Shown: positions 35,846 through 44,785, numbered from the stretch's first letter. The stretch: 64,000 bases of DNA from RBC038 sp041390625 (GCA_041390625.1 JAWKPM010000008.1:1-64000); one strand, 5' to 3'. Made by a program: numbers and translations. Notes: generated by a model from the sequence alone, not told the origin.

Positions 35846-36394
35846 ATGCTCCTCACCAACACCAGCCGCTACCCCGACGACGAGATCGAGGCGCTGGTCG
35901 CGTTCGGCATGGACGGCGTCGACCACAGCGCGCTGGCGGTGCGGGTGAAGAACTCGAAGCGCGCCTATCGAGGGCGCGCGTACGACGGCATCCCGGCGCT
36001 CTCGCCGCTTCGAGACGACGCCTCGGTGACCCGCCTCGTGACCCTCGGGATCGGGGCGCCGGAGCACTTCCCCTGCACGAACGCGGTCACGACCGCCAGC
36101 TGGCTCCGTCTGCCGCCGGAGATCGATGCGCGTTCGCTCGCACGAGGTGAGGTGCGGCGAGCGCGTCGCAAGGGCTCGCGTTCGGGCTACGAGCGGCGCG
36201 TGGTGCGCACACACGGCTACGGTGGCGTGCGCTCACCGATCGTCGAGTTCCGCGACTGGCGCGAGGCCCTCGTCGCCGTGTCCGCGCACGAGGCCCGACA
36301 CATCTGGCAGTACCAGACCGAGGCGCGACGCAGCGAGGTGGACGCCGAGCTCCACGCCGCGGCCAGACTCAGCCTGTTCCGCTCCCTCGGCTGA
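35846..36394 (+). CDS. Uncharacterised protein with a zincin-like HExxH motif
   Basis: A 182-residue protein of unknown family. The late helix AVSAHEARHIWQYQTEARRS contains H-E-x-x-H, and a glutamate-rich SEVDAELHAAARLSL follows, which would supply a third ligand as in small metallopeptidases such as SprT or minigluzincins. An N-terminal segment (NTSRYPDDEIEALVAFGMD) is also seen in zincin-like proteins from several bacteria. No signal peptide; probably cytoplasmic. Enzyme activity is inference from the motif only. Confidence 0.6.
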   Translation: MLLTNTSRYPDDEIEALVAFGMDGVDHSALAVRVKNSKRAYRGRAYDGIPALSPLRDDASVTRLVTLGIGAPEHFPCTNAVTTASWLRLPPEIDARSLARGEVRRARRKGSRSGYERRVVRTHGYGGVRSPIVEFRDWREALVAVSAHEARHIWQYQTEARRSEVDAELHAAARLSLFRSLG

Positions 36395-36493
36395 CCGCCA
36401 CACCTCGACGTCCGGCCTTGCCTCGGCGGCCTACGCTGGTATCAGCACCTTCAAATCGTGAGAACGATGTATCGAGCAGCGGGAGACGCCGGG

Positions 36494-36790
36494 ATGCTGA
36501 AGACGATGCGACGGCCACACACCGATTCGATGCTGCAGGCGCGGCTGCGCGTTCGTCCGCCGCGCCGCGCGACGGAGCTGTCGGGCCGTCAGCGCGTGGT
36601 CTTCGCGTGCATGGCCCTGTTCCAGTTCACGCTCCTGGTGGCAGCGCAGGCGGACCTCTTCCGCCGCGCCGCCAGCGAGGTCCGCGGCCCGAAGTGGGCG
36701 TGGCGCATCGTCGCGTTCATCAACTTCATCGGGCCGCTGTCCTACTTCGCCTTCGGGCGCACGAGCGCCGAGAGCGACGGCGCGGACTAG
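36494..36790 (+). CDS. PLDc_N-domain small membrane protein
   Basis: A 98-residue protein. Two hydrophobic segments, VVFACMALFQFTLLVAAQAD and AWRIVAFINFIGPLSYFAFG, form the PLDc_N domain (phospholipase D-nuclease N-terminal region), where the Asn-x-x-Gly-Pro turn between helices is conserved. ATG 36494 has GGGAG 8 bases upstream. Stand-alone PLDc_N proteins are common in Gram-positive bacteria and have no known activity. It converges with the iron binding-protein gene, 5 bases apart. Confidence 0.75.
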   Translation: MLKTMRRPHTDSMLQARLRVRPPRRATELSGRQRVVFACMALFQFTLLVAAQADLFRRAASEVRGPKWAWRIVAFINFIGPLSYFAFGRTSAESDGAD

Positions 36791-36795
36791 CGCGC

Positions 36796-37899
36796 TCAGG
36801 GCAGGATGCCGACCTCACTCATCAGCGTGAGCGAGCCCTGCAGGTCGGCCAGGTTGCCGAGATCGACATCGACCGGGTCGAGCTCCTCGATCGAGGCGAG
36901 GTCGGCGTTCGCCTCGATGCCGGGCACCAGCGGGTACTCGAACGTCTCCCGCGAGAAGTACTCCTGCGCCGACTCGCTCAGCAGGTAGTCGACGAACGTC
37001 ACGGCGACGCTCGGTGAGTCGCTGGACCCGAGGATGCCCACGCCGGCGACGTTGACGAGCGTGCCGACGTCCCCTGGCGCCGTGTAGTAGTTCCGCGCCT
37101 CGAAGTCCTCGCCTTCCTCGGCGATGAAGCGGTGCACGTAGTAGTGGTTCACGAAGCCCACCTCGATCTCGCCAGCGGCGACGGCCGCCACGATCGCGGG
37201 GTTGTTCGGGTACTCGATCGCGCCGTTGTCCTTGATGCCCTCGAGCCACGCGCGCGCGGCGTCCTCGCCCTCTGACAGGCGCAGGGCAGTGACGAAGGCC
37301 TGGAACGAGCCATTCGTCGGCGCCCAGCCGATGCGCCCGCTCCACCTCGGGTCCGTGAAGTCGAGAATCGAGGCCGGGAGGTCGTCGGGCGTCAGCACCT
37401 CGGTGTTGTAGACCACGGTGCGGACGCGGCCCGACACGCCGACCCACTCGCCGTGGGGCGAGCGGTAGCGCTCCGGCACGCGCTCGAGGACGGAGGCGTC
37501 GATGGCGGTGAGCAGGCCGGCCCCCTCCACGGCACCGAGTGCGCCGGCATCCTGCGCGAAGAAGACGTCGGCCGGTGAGCGGCTGCCCTCCTCGAGGATC
37601 GTCGCGGCGAGCTGCGCCGTGTCGGCGTAGCGGACGTTGACCTGGATGCCCGTGTCGGCCTCGAACTGCTCGAGGAGCGGGCCCACGAGGTCCTGCGAGC
37701 GCCCGGAGTAGACGGTGAGGCTGCCGGCGTCGCCGGTGACGGAGCCGCTGGCCGTCGGATCGCCCTCGGCGGTCGGATCGCCCGCGGCTGAGGGGCCGTC
37801 GTCATCCGAGGAGCACGCCACGCCGAAGCTCAGCGCGAGGACGGCGACCAGCGAGAAGATAGCCGCAGTGCGGCGGCGAAACGTGCGAACGGTTGGCAT
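36796..37899 (-). CDS. Ferric-iron ABC transporter substrate-binding lipoprotein
   Basis: A 367-residue binding protein with a lipoprotein signal (LVAVLALSFGVACSS) and a Gly/Asp/Ser linker. The folded part is FbpA/FutA-like: VYSGRSQDLVGPLLEQFEAD at the start, the iron-site tyrosines in HYYVHRF and RNYYTAPGDVGTL, and a late GIEANADLASIEELDPVDVD. It delivers Fe3+ to the permease/ATPase pair transcribed in the opposite direction from 38103. Between the divergent genes is a regular CTAC/GTAG array that may be the iron-regulated operator. Confidence 0.88.
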   Translation of the reverse strand: MPTVRTFRRRTAAIFSLVAVLALSFGVACSSDDDGPSAAGDPTAEGDPTASGSVTGDAGSLTVYSGRSQDLVGPLLEQFEADTGIQVNVRYADTAQLAATILEEGSRSPADVFFAQDAGALGAVEGAGLLTAIDASVLERVPERYRSPHGEWVGVSGRVRTVVYNTEVLTPDDLPASILDFTDPRWSGRIGWAPTNGSFQAFVTALRLSEGEDAARAWLEGIKDNGAIEYPNNPAIVAAVAAGEIEVGFVNHYYVHRFIAEEGEDFEARNYYTAPGDVGTLVNVAGVGILGSSDSPSVAVTFVDYLLSESAQEYFSRETFEYPLVPGIEANADLASIEELDPVDVDLGNLADLQGSLTLMSEVGILP

Positions 37900-37953
37900 G
37901 GGGCTCCCCTTCCGCGCGCGTCGAAGCCGGCGCGTCGATGGTGTTATTCGTCG

Positions 37954-37979
37954 CTACAGGCACCGTAGATTCGTGCTAC
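37954..37979. promoter_or_regulatory. Phased CTAC/GTAG array between divergent iron genes
   Basis: CTAC-N7-GTAG-N7-CTAC, each centre 11 bases apart, with a further GTAG at 37993-37996. CCTAACACA follows the third element and recalls part of a DtxR-type site, but no full DtxR or Fur box is present. Its location between fbpA-like and fbpB-like genes favours an operator. Confidence 0.45.
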
Positions 37980-38102
37980 CTAACACACAACCGTAGTCGC
38001 CAAGCGCACATCGAGTGTGGTACGACGTGCTTATGAGGGCAGCCTGATACGCTCGATGCGACGCCGCGCTCGGTCGAGCGCGACAGGAGGCACCGCTCCC
38101 TC

Positions 38103-39719
38103 ATGATCGCATCGAGGTTCATCGCCGCTCGACGCACGGTCGCACCGCCGTGGGCGCTGGTGTTCGGCCTGATGGTGGCGGCGGTGTGCCTCGTGCCCCC
38201 CGTCTACCTCGTGGTGCGCGCCGGGCAGTCGATGGAGACCGTCAGCGAGGTGCTCGCCGCGCGCTCCACCCTCGAGCTCGCGGTGCGCAGCATCGCCCTC
38301 TCGGGCCTCGTGACGGCCTTCGCCATCGCCGTGGCGCTCCCGCTCGGCTGGCTCGTCGAGCGAACGGACCTTCCCGGCCGGCGAACGCTGGGCGTGCTCG
38401 TGGCGCTGCCACTCGCCGTCCCGTCTTATGTCGGGGCGCTCGTGTTCATCTCCGCGCTCGGACCTCGAGGGTTGCTGCAGCAGGCGCTCGAGCCGCTCGG
38501 CGTGGACCGCCTGCCCTCGATCTACGGTTGGCCGGGGGCGGTCGTGGTCCTCGGCGTCTTCACGTACCCCTACGTGCTCCTCACACTGCGGCCGGCGCTG
38601 CAGGGCCTCGACCCGCGCATCGAGGAGCTATCGGCCTCGTTCGGCCACGGGCGCTGGACCACCTTTCGACGCGTGATCCTGCCTCAACTGCGCCCGGCAC
38701 TGCTGTCCGGTGGACTCCTCGTCGCGCTCTACACCCTGGCCGATTTCGGGGCGGTCGCGCTCCTGCGATTCGACTCTCTCACGAGAGCGATTTTCATCTC
38801 CTACCAGGCGAGCTTCGACCGCTCGCGCGCTGCCGTGCTCGCACTCGTCCTCGCGGCGATCGCGCTCACGGTCGTGGTACTCGAGGTCTGGAGTCGCGCA
38901 GGACGGCGTCACGATGCCGTACGCGGCAGCGGGCGTGCCGCGGCACGTATCACCCTCGGACGCTGGCGCTGGCCGGCACTGGCGTTCGTCGGCCTCGTGA
39001 TCGCGCTGGGCGTGGCGATGCCCATTGGCGTGCTCGGCTACTGGCTCGTACGCGGGCTGGCAGCCGGTGAGGCCACGAGGGGCATCGGAGCGGCCGTGAC
39101 AGGCTCGCTCGTCGCCGCCGGCCTCGCGGCCCTCGTGACGGCGGTCGCCGCACTCCCCGTCGCGGTGCTGGCCGTGCGCCATCGAGGTCACGCGCTGAGC
39201 CGCGCCGTCGAGGTCGCCTCGTACACCGGCTACGCGCTGCCGGGGCTGATCGTGGCTCTGGCGCTGGTGTTCGTGAGCATCCGCCTCGGGCCGCTGTACC
39301 AGTCGTTGTGGCTGCTCGTGGCGGGCTACGCGCTGCTCTTCCTGCCGCAGGCGGTGGCCGCCACGCGCGTCGCGCTGGGGCAGATTCGACCGTCGATGGA
39401 AGAGGCAGCGCGCGGCCTCGGGCGGCCGGCCTGGCAGGTGACCGCGACGGTGACGGTGCCGCTCGCGAGCCGGGGCATCGCGGCCGGCGCGGCCCTCGTC
39501 TTCCTCACGACGATGAAGGAGCTGCCGGCCACGCTGCTGCTCAGCCCCACCGGCTACGAGACGCTCGCGACGCGCGTCTGGGGCGCCTCGACCGAGGCGT
39601 TCTTCACGAGGGCCGCGCTGCCGGCGATCGTCCTCGTGATCCTGTCCACACTTCCGCTGCTTCTGCTCTCGCCGCAGGTGACGCGTCGGCGCTGGCTGCG
39701 ACGATGGTGGCGCGCATGA
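38103..39719 (+). CDS. Ferric-iron ABC transporter permease (FbpB type, two domains)
   Basis: A 538-residue permease with two fused halves, as in FbpB/AfuB. The two EAA loops are PRIEELSASFGHGRWTTFRR and SMEEAARGLGRPAWQVTATV. About twelve helices. It forms the whole channel for Fe3+ uptake with the ATPase that follows. Its ATG lies 204 bases from the divergent binding-protein gene. The stop codon overlaps the ATPase start (ATGA). Confidence 0.9.
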   Translation: MIASRFIAARRTVAPPWALVFGLMVAAVCLVPPVYLVVRAGQSMETVSEVLAARSTLELAVRSIALSGLVTAFAIAVALPLGWLVERTDLPGRRTLGVLVALPLAVPSYVGALVFISALGPRGLLQQALEPLGVDRLPSIYGWPGAVVVLGVFTYPYVLLTLRPALQGLDPRIEELSASFGHGRWTTFRRVILPQLRPALLSGGLLVALYTLADFGAVALLRFDSLTRAIFISYQASFDRSRAAVLALVLAAIALTVVVLEVWSRAGRRHDAVRGSGRAAARITLGRWRWPALAFVGLVIALGVAMPIGVLGYWLVRGLAAGEATRGIGAAVTGSLVAAGLAALVTAVAALPVAVLAVRHRGHALSRAVEVASYTGYALPGLIVALALVFVSIRLGPLYQSLWLLVAGYALLFLPQAVAATRVALGQIRPSMEEAARGLGRPAWQVTATVTVPLASRGIAAGAALVFLTTMKELPATLLLSPTGYETLATRVWGASTEAFFTRAALPAIVLVILSTLPLLLLSPQVTRRRWLRRWWRA

Positions 39720-40762
39720 CGAGGCCGCCCAACCTCGGTGCCGAGCCGGCGAAGGCGGTCGCGGCGAACGCGCTTCGACGCTCGTTCGACGGCGTCGAGG
39801 CGGTGCGCGACCTCACGCTGACGGTGCCGGAAGGGGCGCTGCTGGCGTTGCTCGGCCCCTCGGGATGTGGCAAGACGACCTCGCTGCGGATGATCGCGGG
39901 CTTCGAGCGCCCGGACGGCGGCACGCTGTCGATCTTCGACCGCCTCGTGGCCGGCCCGAGACAGTTCCTGCCGCCGGACCAACGGGGCGTCGGCATGGTG
40001 TTCCAGGACTACGCCCTGTTTCCGCACATGAACGTGCGGAAGAACGTCGGCTACGGTCTCGCGCGCCGGGCGGATCGCGAGGCGCTGATCGAGGAGGCGC
40101 TGGCGCTCACCGGCCTCACGGCCCTCGCCGAGCGCTCCGTGCACGAGCTCTCGGGTGGCGAGCAGCAGCGCGTCGCGCTCGCCCGCGCGCTGGCGCCGCA
40201 GCCGCGCCTGCTGCTCCTCGATGAGCCGTTCTCGAACCTCGATCTCGCGCTTCGCGCGCGCGTGCGGGCCGAGGTGCGCTCGATCGTGAAGCGCTCGGGC
40301 GCAACGGCGATCCTCGTGACCCACGACCAGGAGGAGGCGCTCTCGATGGCCGACCTCGTCGCCTTCATGTGGGACGGGCGCATCGAGCAGCTGGGCACGC
40401 CCGACGAGGTGTACCTCTACCCCTCGACGCTGCACGCCGCCTCGTTCATCGGCGACGCGAACGTCCTGAACCTCGAGGCCCGCGGGGGCGAGGTCCGTTC
40501 GCCCTTCGGCGTGCACGAGGCGCCCGCCGAGGCCTCGAGCGTCGCGGTCGTGCTGCGGCCGGAGGACCTGCAGATCATGCCCGGCGGCATCCCGGGCACG
40601 GTCGTGCGTCGCGAATACTACGGCCACGACCAGGTCCTCGGCATCCTCCTGCATGACGGCACCGAGGTGCGGGCGCGGGTCGGCCCTCACGAGCGCCTGA
40701 CCGAGGCCGGCCCCATCGCGGTGGGCCTCAGGCGCGAACCGCTGGTCTTCGCACGCGACTGA
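39716..40762 (+). CDS. Ferric-iron ABC transporter ATPase (FbpC-like)
   Basis: A 348-residue ATPase with Walker A GPSGCGKTTSLRM, the signature LSGGEQQRVALARALAP, Walker B LLLLDEPFSNLDLALR and the H-loop ILVTHDQEEALSM. The C-terminal TOBE region (VVLRPEDLQIMPGGI) is typical of FbpC and PotA relatives. ATG 39716 overlaps the permease stop. Iron specificity is taken from the binding protein and the two-domain permease; thiamine or polyamine transporters have related ATPases. Confidence 0.9.
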   Translation: MTRPPNLGAEPAKAVAANALRRSFDGVEAVRDLTLTVPEGALLALLGPSGCGKTTSLRMIAGFERPDGGTLSIFDRLVAGPRQFLPPDQRGVGMVFQDYALFPHMNVRKNVGYGLARRADREALIEEALALTGLTALAERSVHELSGGEQQRVALARALAPQPRLLLLDEPFSNLDLALRARVRAEVRSIVKRSGATAILVTHDQEEALSMADLVAFMWDGRIEQLGTPDEVYLYPSTLHAASFIGDANVLNLEARGGEVRSPFGVHEAPAEASSVAVVLRPEDLQIMPGGIPGTVVRREYYGHDQVLGILLHDGTEVRARVGPHERLTEAGPIAVGLRREPLVFARD

Positions 40763-40868
40763 ATTCGGATTCCGACGCCGCCCGAACGCGCACTGAACGA
40801 TTTGGCGATATCGACCGACACTTTCTCGTGTGGCCGGCAGGTGCCGGGCTCGAGGAGCGGGGGGCAGG

Positions 40869-42002
40869 ATGCCCACAGTCGATGCCGCCCAGCGGGGCGC
40901 CGAGCAGCAGCGCGAGCTGGTGCTCTTCCGGTTGGGTGACGGCTGGTTCGCCGCCGACATCCAGTCCGCACGCGAGATCGTGCCGTTCGAGGGCGTGACC
41001 CGGCTGCCGAGCCTGGCCTCGTGGGCCCTCGGTGTGATGCGCATTCGAGGCGAGGTCGTCCCCGTCGCCGACCTCTGCGCGCGCCTCACGGGCAGCGAGC
41101 CCGACGCCTCGCGAGAGCGCATCGGCGACCGCGTGATCGTCGTCGAGGTGGGCGAAGAGGTCGTCGGCGTGCTCGTCGACGCCGTCAGTGAGGTCCTCCG
41201 CGTCCCCTCGAGCCAGGTGCAGCCGCCTCCGGCGCTCATCGGCGCCGGCTCTTACGTCGAGGGCGTGATCCATGTCGATGACCGACTCGTCGCCCTCATC
41301 GATGTGACGCGCCTCTTCGACGCGGACACGAGCATCGAGGCTCCGGCCGCCGATCGCCACCTCGAGCTCGTCGAGGCCGGCGACGACGTCTCGGCCGGGC
41401 CCGCCGGCGACGACGACGTGTGGCTGACTCTCGTGAAGCAGGGCACTGCGAACGCGATGGTCGGCCTGTCGCAGATGATCGGCCGCGAGGCCGAGCTGCA
41501 CGAGCTACGCCTGCGTCGCGTCTCGGCTCAGGACCTCACGGCCGACCTCAGCCCGGACGAGCAGGCCGTCGCGATCCACCTCGGTGTGACCGGGGCGGCG
41601 ACCGGCGACATCGTGCTGATCTACGAGCCGGACATCGCGTGCTCGTTCGCCGACCTGCTGATGTGGCAGCCGGTGGGCACCACGACCGACCTCGGTGAGA
41701 TCGAGCGCTCGGCGCTGTCCGAGATGGGCAACGTGCTGAGCGGCTTCTTCCTCAACGCGCTGGCCGATGCCACGGGCCTCAACCTCATGCCTTCGCCTCC
41801 GACGATGGTGGTCGGGGCGCCTGAGGAGCTCGAGGAGATCCTGCAGCGCGCGCGTCCATCGGGCGCTCACACCTACCTCTCGGAGGCCGTGTACGGCGTC
41901 GACGGTCGCGAGATCGCGGGCAGCTTCTTCGTGGCGCCGTCGATCGAGCTCGTGGAGGCGCTCGGAGCCGGCCTCGCCTCGCAGGAGGCGCTGGCGGCCT
42001 AG
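40869..42002 (+). CDS. CheW-CheC fusion protein
   Basis: A 377-residue protein joining two chemotaxis modules. Residues about 15-150 are a CheW domain (LVLFRLGDGWFAADIQSARE, VTRLPSLASWALGVMRIRGE, VVPVADLCARLTG). Residues about 185-377 are CheC-like: IERSALSEMGNVLSGFFLNA holds the E-x-x-N active-site pair, and IAGSFFVAPS is the terminal strand. CheW couples receptors to the kinase CheA, whereas CheC removes phosphate from CheY, so the fusion would bring a phosphatase to the signalling array. Only one E-x-x-N pair is obvious. No receptor, CheA or CheY gene lies in the window. Confidence 0.85.
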   Translation: MPTVDAAQRGAEQQRELVLFRLGDGWFAADIQSAREIVPFEGVTRLPSLASWALGVMRIRGEVVPVADLCARLTGSEPDASRERIGDRVIVVEVGEEVVGVLVDAVSEVLRVPSSQVQPPPALIGAGSYVEGVIHVDDRLVALIDVTRLFDADTSIEAPAADRHLELVEAGDDVSAGPAGDDDVWLTLVKQGTANAMVGLSQMIGREAELHELRLRRVSAQDLTADLSPDEQAVAIHLGVTGAATGDIVLIYEPDIACSFADLLMWQPVGTTTDLGEIERSALSEMGNVLSGFFLNALADATGLNLMPSPPTMVVGAPEELEEILQRARPSGAHTYLSEAVYGVDGREIAGSFFVAPSIELVEALGAGLASQEALAA

Positions 42003-42018
42003 CCGCCACGCCGCCTCG

Positions 42019-43410
42019 TCAGGCGGGCCTCCCCGCGCGAAGCGTGACGACGAGGCGAGCACCGCCGCCGTCCACCGCCTCGATGGCGAGCTCGCCGCCG
42101 TGCAGCTCCGCCTGCTGCGCGACGAGCGCGAGACCGAGGCCCGAGCCGACGCCGGCCGCGTTCGCTCCCCGCTCGAAGGGTTGGAGCAGTCGCGACTGCT
42201 CCTCGGGCGGGATGCCCGGCCCATGATCCTCGACGGCGAGTCGCACGCCCTCGTCCGCGGGCCTCACGAGCACTCGAACGTGGGCTGTGCCGCTGCCGTC
42301 CGGGTCGGCACCGTGCGTGCACGCGTTGCGCAGCAGGTTGTCGAGCATCACCCGAAGACCCTCGCTCCAGCCCTGGATGAGTACGGGCTCTGGCGGCGCT
42401 TCGACCTCGATCGCCGCCTGCGGGTAACGCTCGCGCGCGGCGCGGGCGACCGACTCGGCGAGATCGGCGAGGTCTACTTCCTCGAAGACGTCATCGGCCG
42501 CGAGCTCGCCACGCGCGAGGAGCCGCAGCGCCTCGAGGACGGCGAGCAGGCGGGCCTGCTGGTCCGTGATCGCGGTCAGCACCTCGGCGCGCTCGGCCGG
42601 CGAGAGGTCGGGGTTGCGGCCCAGCACATCGAGGTTCGTCTGCATGCTCGTGAGCGGCGTGCGGAGCTCGTGGGCCGCGTGCGCGGCGAAGGCGCGGGAG
42701 GCCTCGAGGGCGGCGTACGTGCGGTCGGATTCCTGCTGGATGCGCTCGAGCATCGTGTTGAGGGTGGCACCAAGGTCGCGCACCTCACGCGGACCTTCAC
42801 CAGTCACACGCGTCGAGAGATCGACGGTCTCGCCGACACCCTGCGCCTCGGCACGCAGGCGCTCGAGGGGCCTCGTGGCCACGCTCGCGAGCAGCCAGGC
42901 GCCCACACCCGCTGCCACGACGGCGAGCGTGCCGACGGTCGCGACGCGGCGGCGCATGCTCGTGATGGTCTCGTCGAGCGGCTGAGTCGACGCGGCGACG
43001 AAGATCGTCGCGCCCTCGACGTTCGGCAGGGGCGCCGGGAGGTCGGTCGTCAGCACACGCCAGCGCGAGCCGTCCTCGTCGAGGGCGGTCGCGTACCCAG
43101 TCGGCAGCGTGAAGTCGATGTCGGGGAACTCGTCGGAGGAGATGACGAAACCACCCGCCGTCTCGAGGCGGGTCACCACACCCGGCTCGAAGCGCACGCC
43201 GGGCAGCCCACCTCGGACGAAGCGCCGCTCTCCAAAGGACGCCGCGAGGATGCCCGGCCGCGCAATCACGTCGGACTGCCGCGCGAGCGACTGATCGAGG
43301 GCGGTGCGCTCGTCGCGCACGACCAGCGTCACGACGGACCAGCCGGCGACGACCGTGACGAGGGCGGTCGCCAGCATCGCGGCGATGGCGACGCGGGCGC
43401 GCAGGCTCAT
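42019..43410 (-). CDS. Membrane sensor histidine kinase
   Basis: A 463-residue sensor. N-terminal helix AAMLATALVTVVAGWSVVTL, an extracytoplasmic loop of about 140 residues, then a second helix VGTLAVVAAGVGAWLLASVA, HAMP linker, HisKA box with the phospho-histidine in FAAHAAHELRTPLTSMQ, and a HATPase domain (LDNLLRNACTHG, DHGPGIPPEEQ, GSGLGLALVAQQAELHGG). It would phosphorylate the OmpR-type regulator encoded just upstream. ATG 43410 overlaps the regulator stop codon (ATGA). The signal is unknown; the secreted protein encoded upstream at 44105 is a likely target or modulator. Confidence 0.93.
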   Translation of the reverse strand: MSLRARVAIAAMLATALVTVVAGWSVVTLVVRDERTALDQSLARQSDVIARPGILAASFGERRFVRGGLPGVRFEPGVVTRLETAGGFVISSDEFPDIDFTLPTGYATALDEDGSRWRVLTTDLPAPLPNVEGATIFVAASTQPLDETITSMRRRVATVGTLAVVAAGVGAWLLASVATRPLERLRAEAQGVGETVDLSTRVTGEGPREVRDLGATLNTMLERIQQESDRTYAALEASRAFAAHAAHELRTPLTSMQTNLDVLGRNPDLSPAERAEVLTAITDQQARLLAVLEALRLLARGELAADDVFEEVDLADLAESVARAARERYPQAAIEVEAPPEPVLIQGWSEGLRVMLDNLLRNACTHGADPDGSGTAHVRVLVRPADEGVRLAVEDHGPGIPPEEQSRLLQPFERGANAAGVGSGLGLALVAQQAELHGGELAIEAVDGGGARLVVTLRAGRPA

Positions 43411-44081
43411 GCTCGGACCACGAATCCGACGCCGCGCACCGTGTGGATCAGGCGCGGCTCGCCGCCGGCCTCGAGCTTGCGCCGCAAGTAGCCGATGAAG
43501 ACGTCGACGACGTTCGAGTCGACGGCGAAGTCGTAGCCCCAGACGGTGCTCAGCAGTTGCTCGCGGCTGAGCACACGACCCGGGTGCCGGGCCAGCGCCA
43601 TCAACAGATCGAACTCGCGGCGGGTGAGGACGAGCTCTCGCTCGCCGATGAACGCCTGGCGGCGTGCCGGATCGAGGCGCAGCCCATCGACCTCGACGTC
43701 CGGGCCGGCGGTAGCGGGCGCGCCCCGGCGCAGCAGCGCTCGGAGCCGCGCCACCAGCTCCTCGAGGGCGAACGGCTTCACGAGGTAGTCGTCCGCCCCG
43801 GCCTCGAGACCACCGACGCGGTCGGCCACCTCGTCGCGGGCGGAGAGGATGCAGACCGGCATCGAGTGGCCTTCGCCGCGTAGACGACGCACCACCTCGA
43901 TGCCATCGATGTCCGGCAGCCCGAGGTCGAGCACGACGACGTCGGGCAGGACGTCGCGCACGTCGTCGAGGGCGAGCAATCCACCGGGAGCGACGTGCAC
44001 GGTGAAGCCCTCGAGGCGGAGACCGCGCTCGAGGGCCGCACCAATGGCGGGGTCATCGTCGACGACGAGTACTCGCTCCAG
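43407..44081 (-). CDS. OmpR-family response regulator with a required CTG start
   Basis: Read from CTG 44081, the product is a full-length 224-residue OmpR regulator. The receiver starts LERVLVVDDDPAIGAALERG, has the phospho-Asp in VVVLDLGLPDIDG and the conserved Lys in YLVKPFALEEL. The C-terminal winged helix includes LTRREFDLLMALARHPGRVL and SNVVDVFIGYLRRKLEAGG. The first standard start is GTG 44000, but it would delete the first strand and the Asp pair essential for phosphorylation. No ATG, GTG or TTG lies between the nearest upstream in-frame stop and 44000. A GGGCGGGGG ribosome site precedes the CTG. Confidence 0.9.
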   Translation of the reverse strand: MERVLVVDDDPAIGAALERGLRLEGFTVHVAPGGLLALDDVRDVLPDVVVLDLGLPDIDGIEVVRRLRGEGHSMPVCILSARDEVADRVGGLEAGADDYLVKPFALEELVARLRALLRRGAPATAGPDVEVDGLRLDPARRQAFIGERELVLTRREFDLLMALARHPGRVLSREQLLSTVWGYDFAVDSNVVDVFIGYLRRKLEAGGEPRLIHTVRGVGFVVRA

Positions 44082-44104
44082 ACGAGGCCCCCGCCCTGGC
44101 TCGA

Positions 44105-44785
44105 CTACGCACCCGAGCCGATGGGCCCGAAGTGGAACTGCGTGTCATCGCCGCTGCCGATGCCGAAGAAGCCGAAGCCGTTGCCGCGCGGCCCTCGGAA
44201 GTGGCCGCCGAAGAAGCGGAAGCCCTCGAGGTCGAGGCTGTCCAGCACCTCGCGCAGGTTGCCGTCCTCGACGGCCTGCAGGATCTGGTCGGCCTGCTCC
44301 TGCGTCAGGTTGCCGTTCGCCACCGCCTCATCCAGGCGGGATTGCATGCGCTCCTGCATCTGCGACTTCATGAGGTCGTCGAGGGTGCCGTTCGCAATCG
44401 CGTCCTCGATCTCGGCGCGACGCGCGCGGAACTCGTCGACCTGCTCCTGGGTGAGGTCGCCGTTCGCCACGGCCTCGTTGAGGCGGTCGTCCTTCACGGC
44501 GTCAATCGCCGCTCGGAGCTCGTCCTCGGTGATGCCAAGCTTCGCGGCGAGGTCGGCGAGGAAGTTGCCGTCGCCGAGCCGAAGGTGGAAATCGAAGTGA
44601 CCGCCGGGGTCGATGCCCAGCATGCCGTCGAGCTTCGGGACCGCGCTCGGCGACTCCGAGGGCGTCGCGGTCGCCTCCTGGGCGTCGGCACTGCCGCTCT
44701 GCAGCGCCGACACGGCTCCGAGGACGAGCGTCCCCGCGGCGAGTGCCCCGAGGCCGCCAATCAACGTTCGTCGCAGTCCAATCAT
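44105..44785 (-). CDS. Secreted helical repeat protein next to two-component genes
   Basis: A 226-residue protein with a signal peptide (GALAAGTLVLGAVSALQSGS, cleavage near ADA-QE) and repeats of the form LNEAVANGDLTQEQVDEFRA and LDEAVANGNLTQEQADQILQ, similar to the YckD/DUF2680-like helical pair seen in small secreted proteins. The Gly/Phe-rich tail has no cysteines. It is followed by the response-regulator and kinase genes on the same strand. A role as sensor partner or target of that system is inferred from the neighbourhood. Confidence 0.65.
   Translation of the reverse strand: MIGLRRTLIGGLGALAAGTLVLGAVSALQSGSADAQEATATPSESPSAVPKLDGMLGIDPGGHFDFHLRLGDGNFLADLAAKLGITEDELRAAIDAVKDDRLNEAVANGDLTQEQVDEFRARRAEIEDAIANGTLDDLMKSQMQERMQSRLDEAVANGNLTQEQADQILQAVEDGNLREVLDSLDLEGFRFFGGHFRGPRGNGFGFFGIGSGDDTQFHFGPIGSGA

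Noticed and set aside
40763..40868. Flagellar sigma-28 promoter before the CheW-CheC gene
   Set aside because: GGCGATAT resembles the -10 part but no TAAA-type -35 lies at the right distance.
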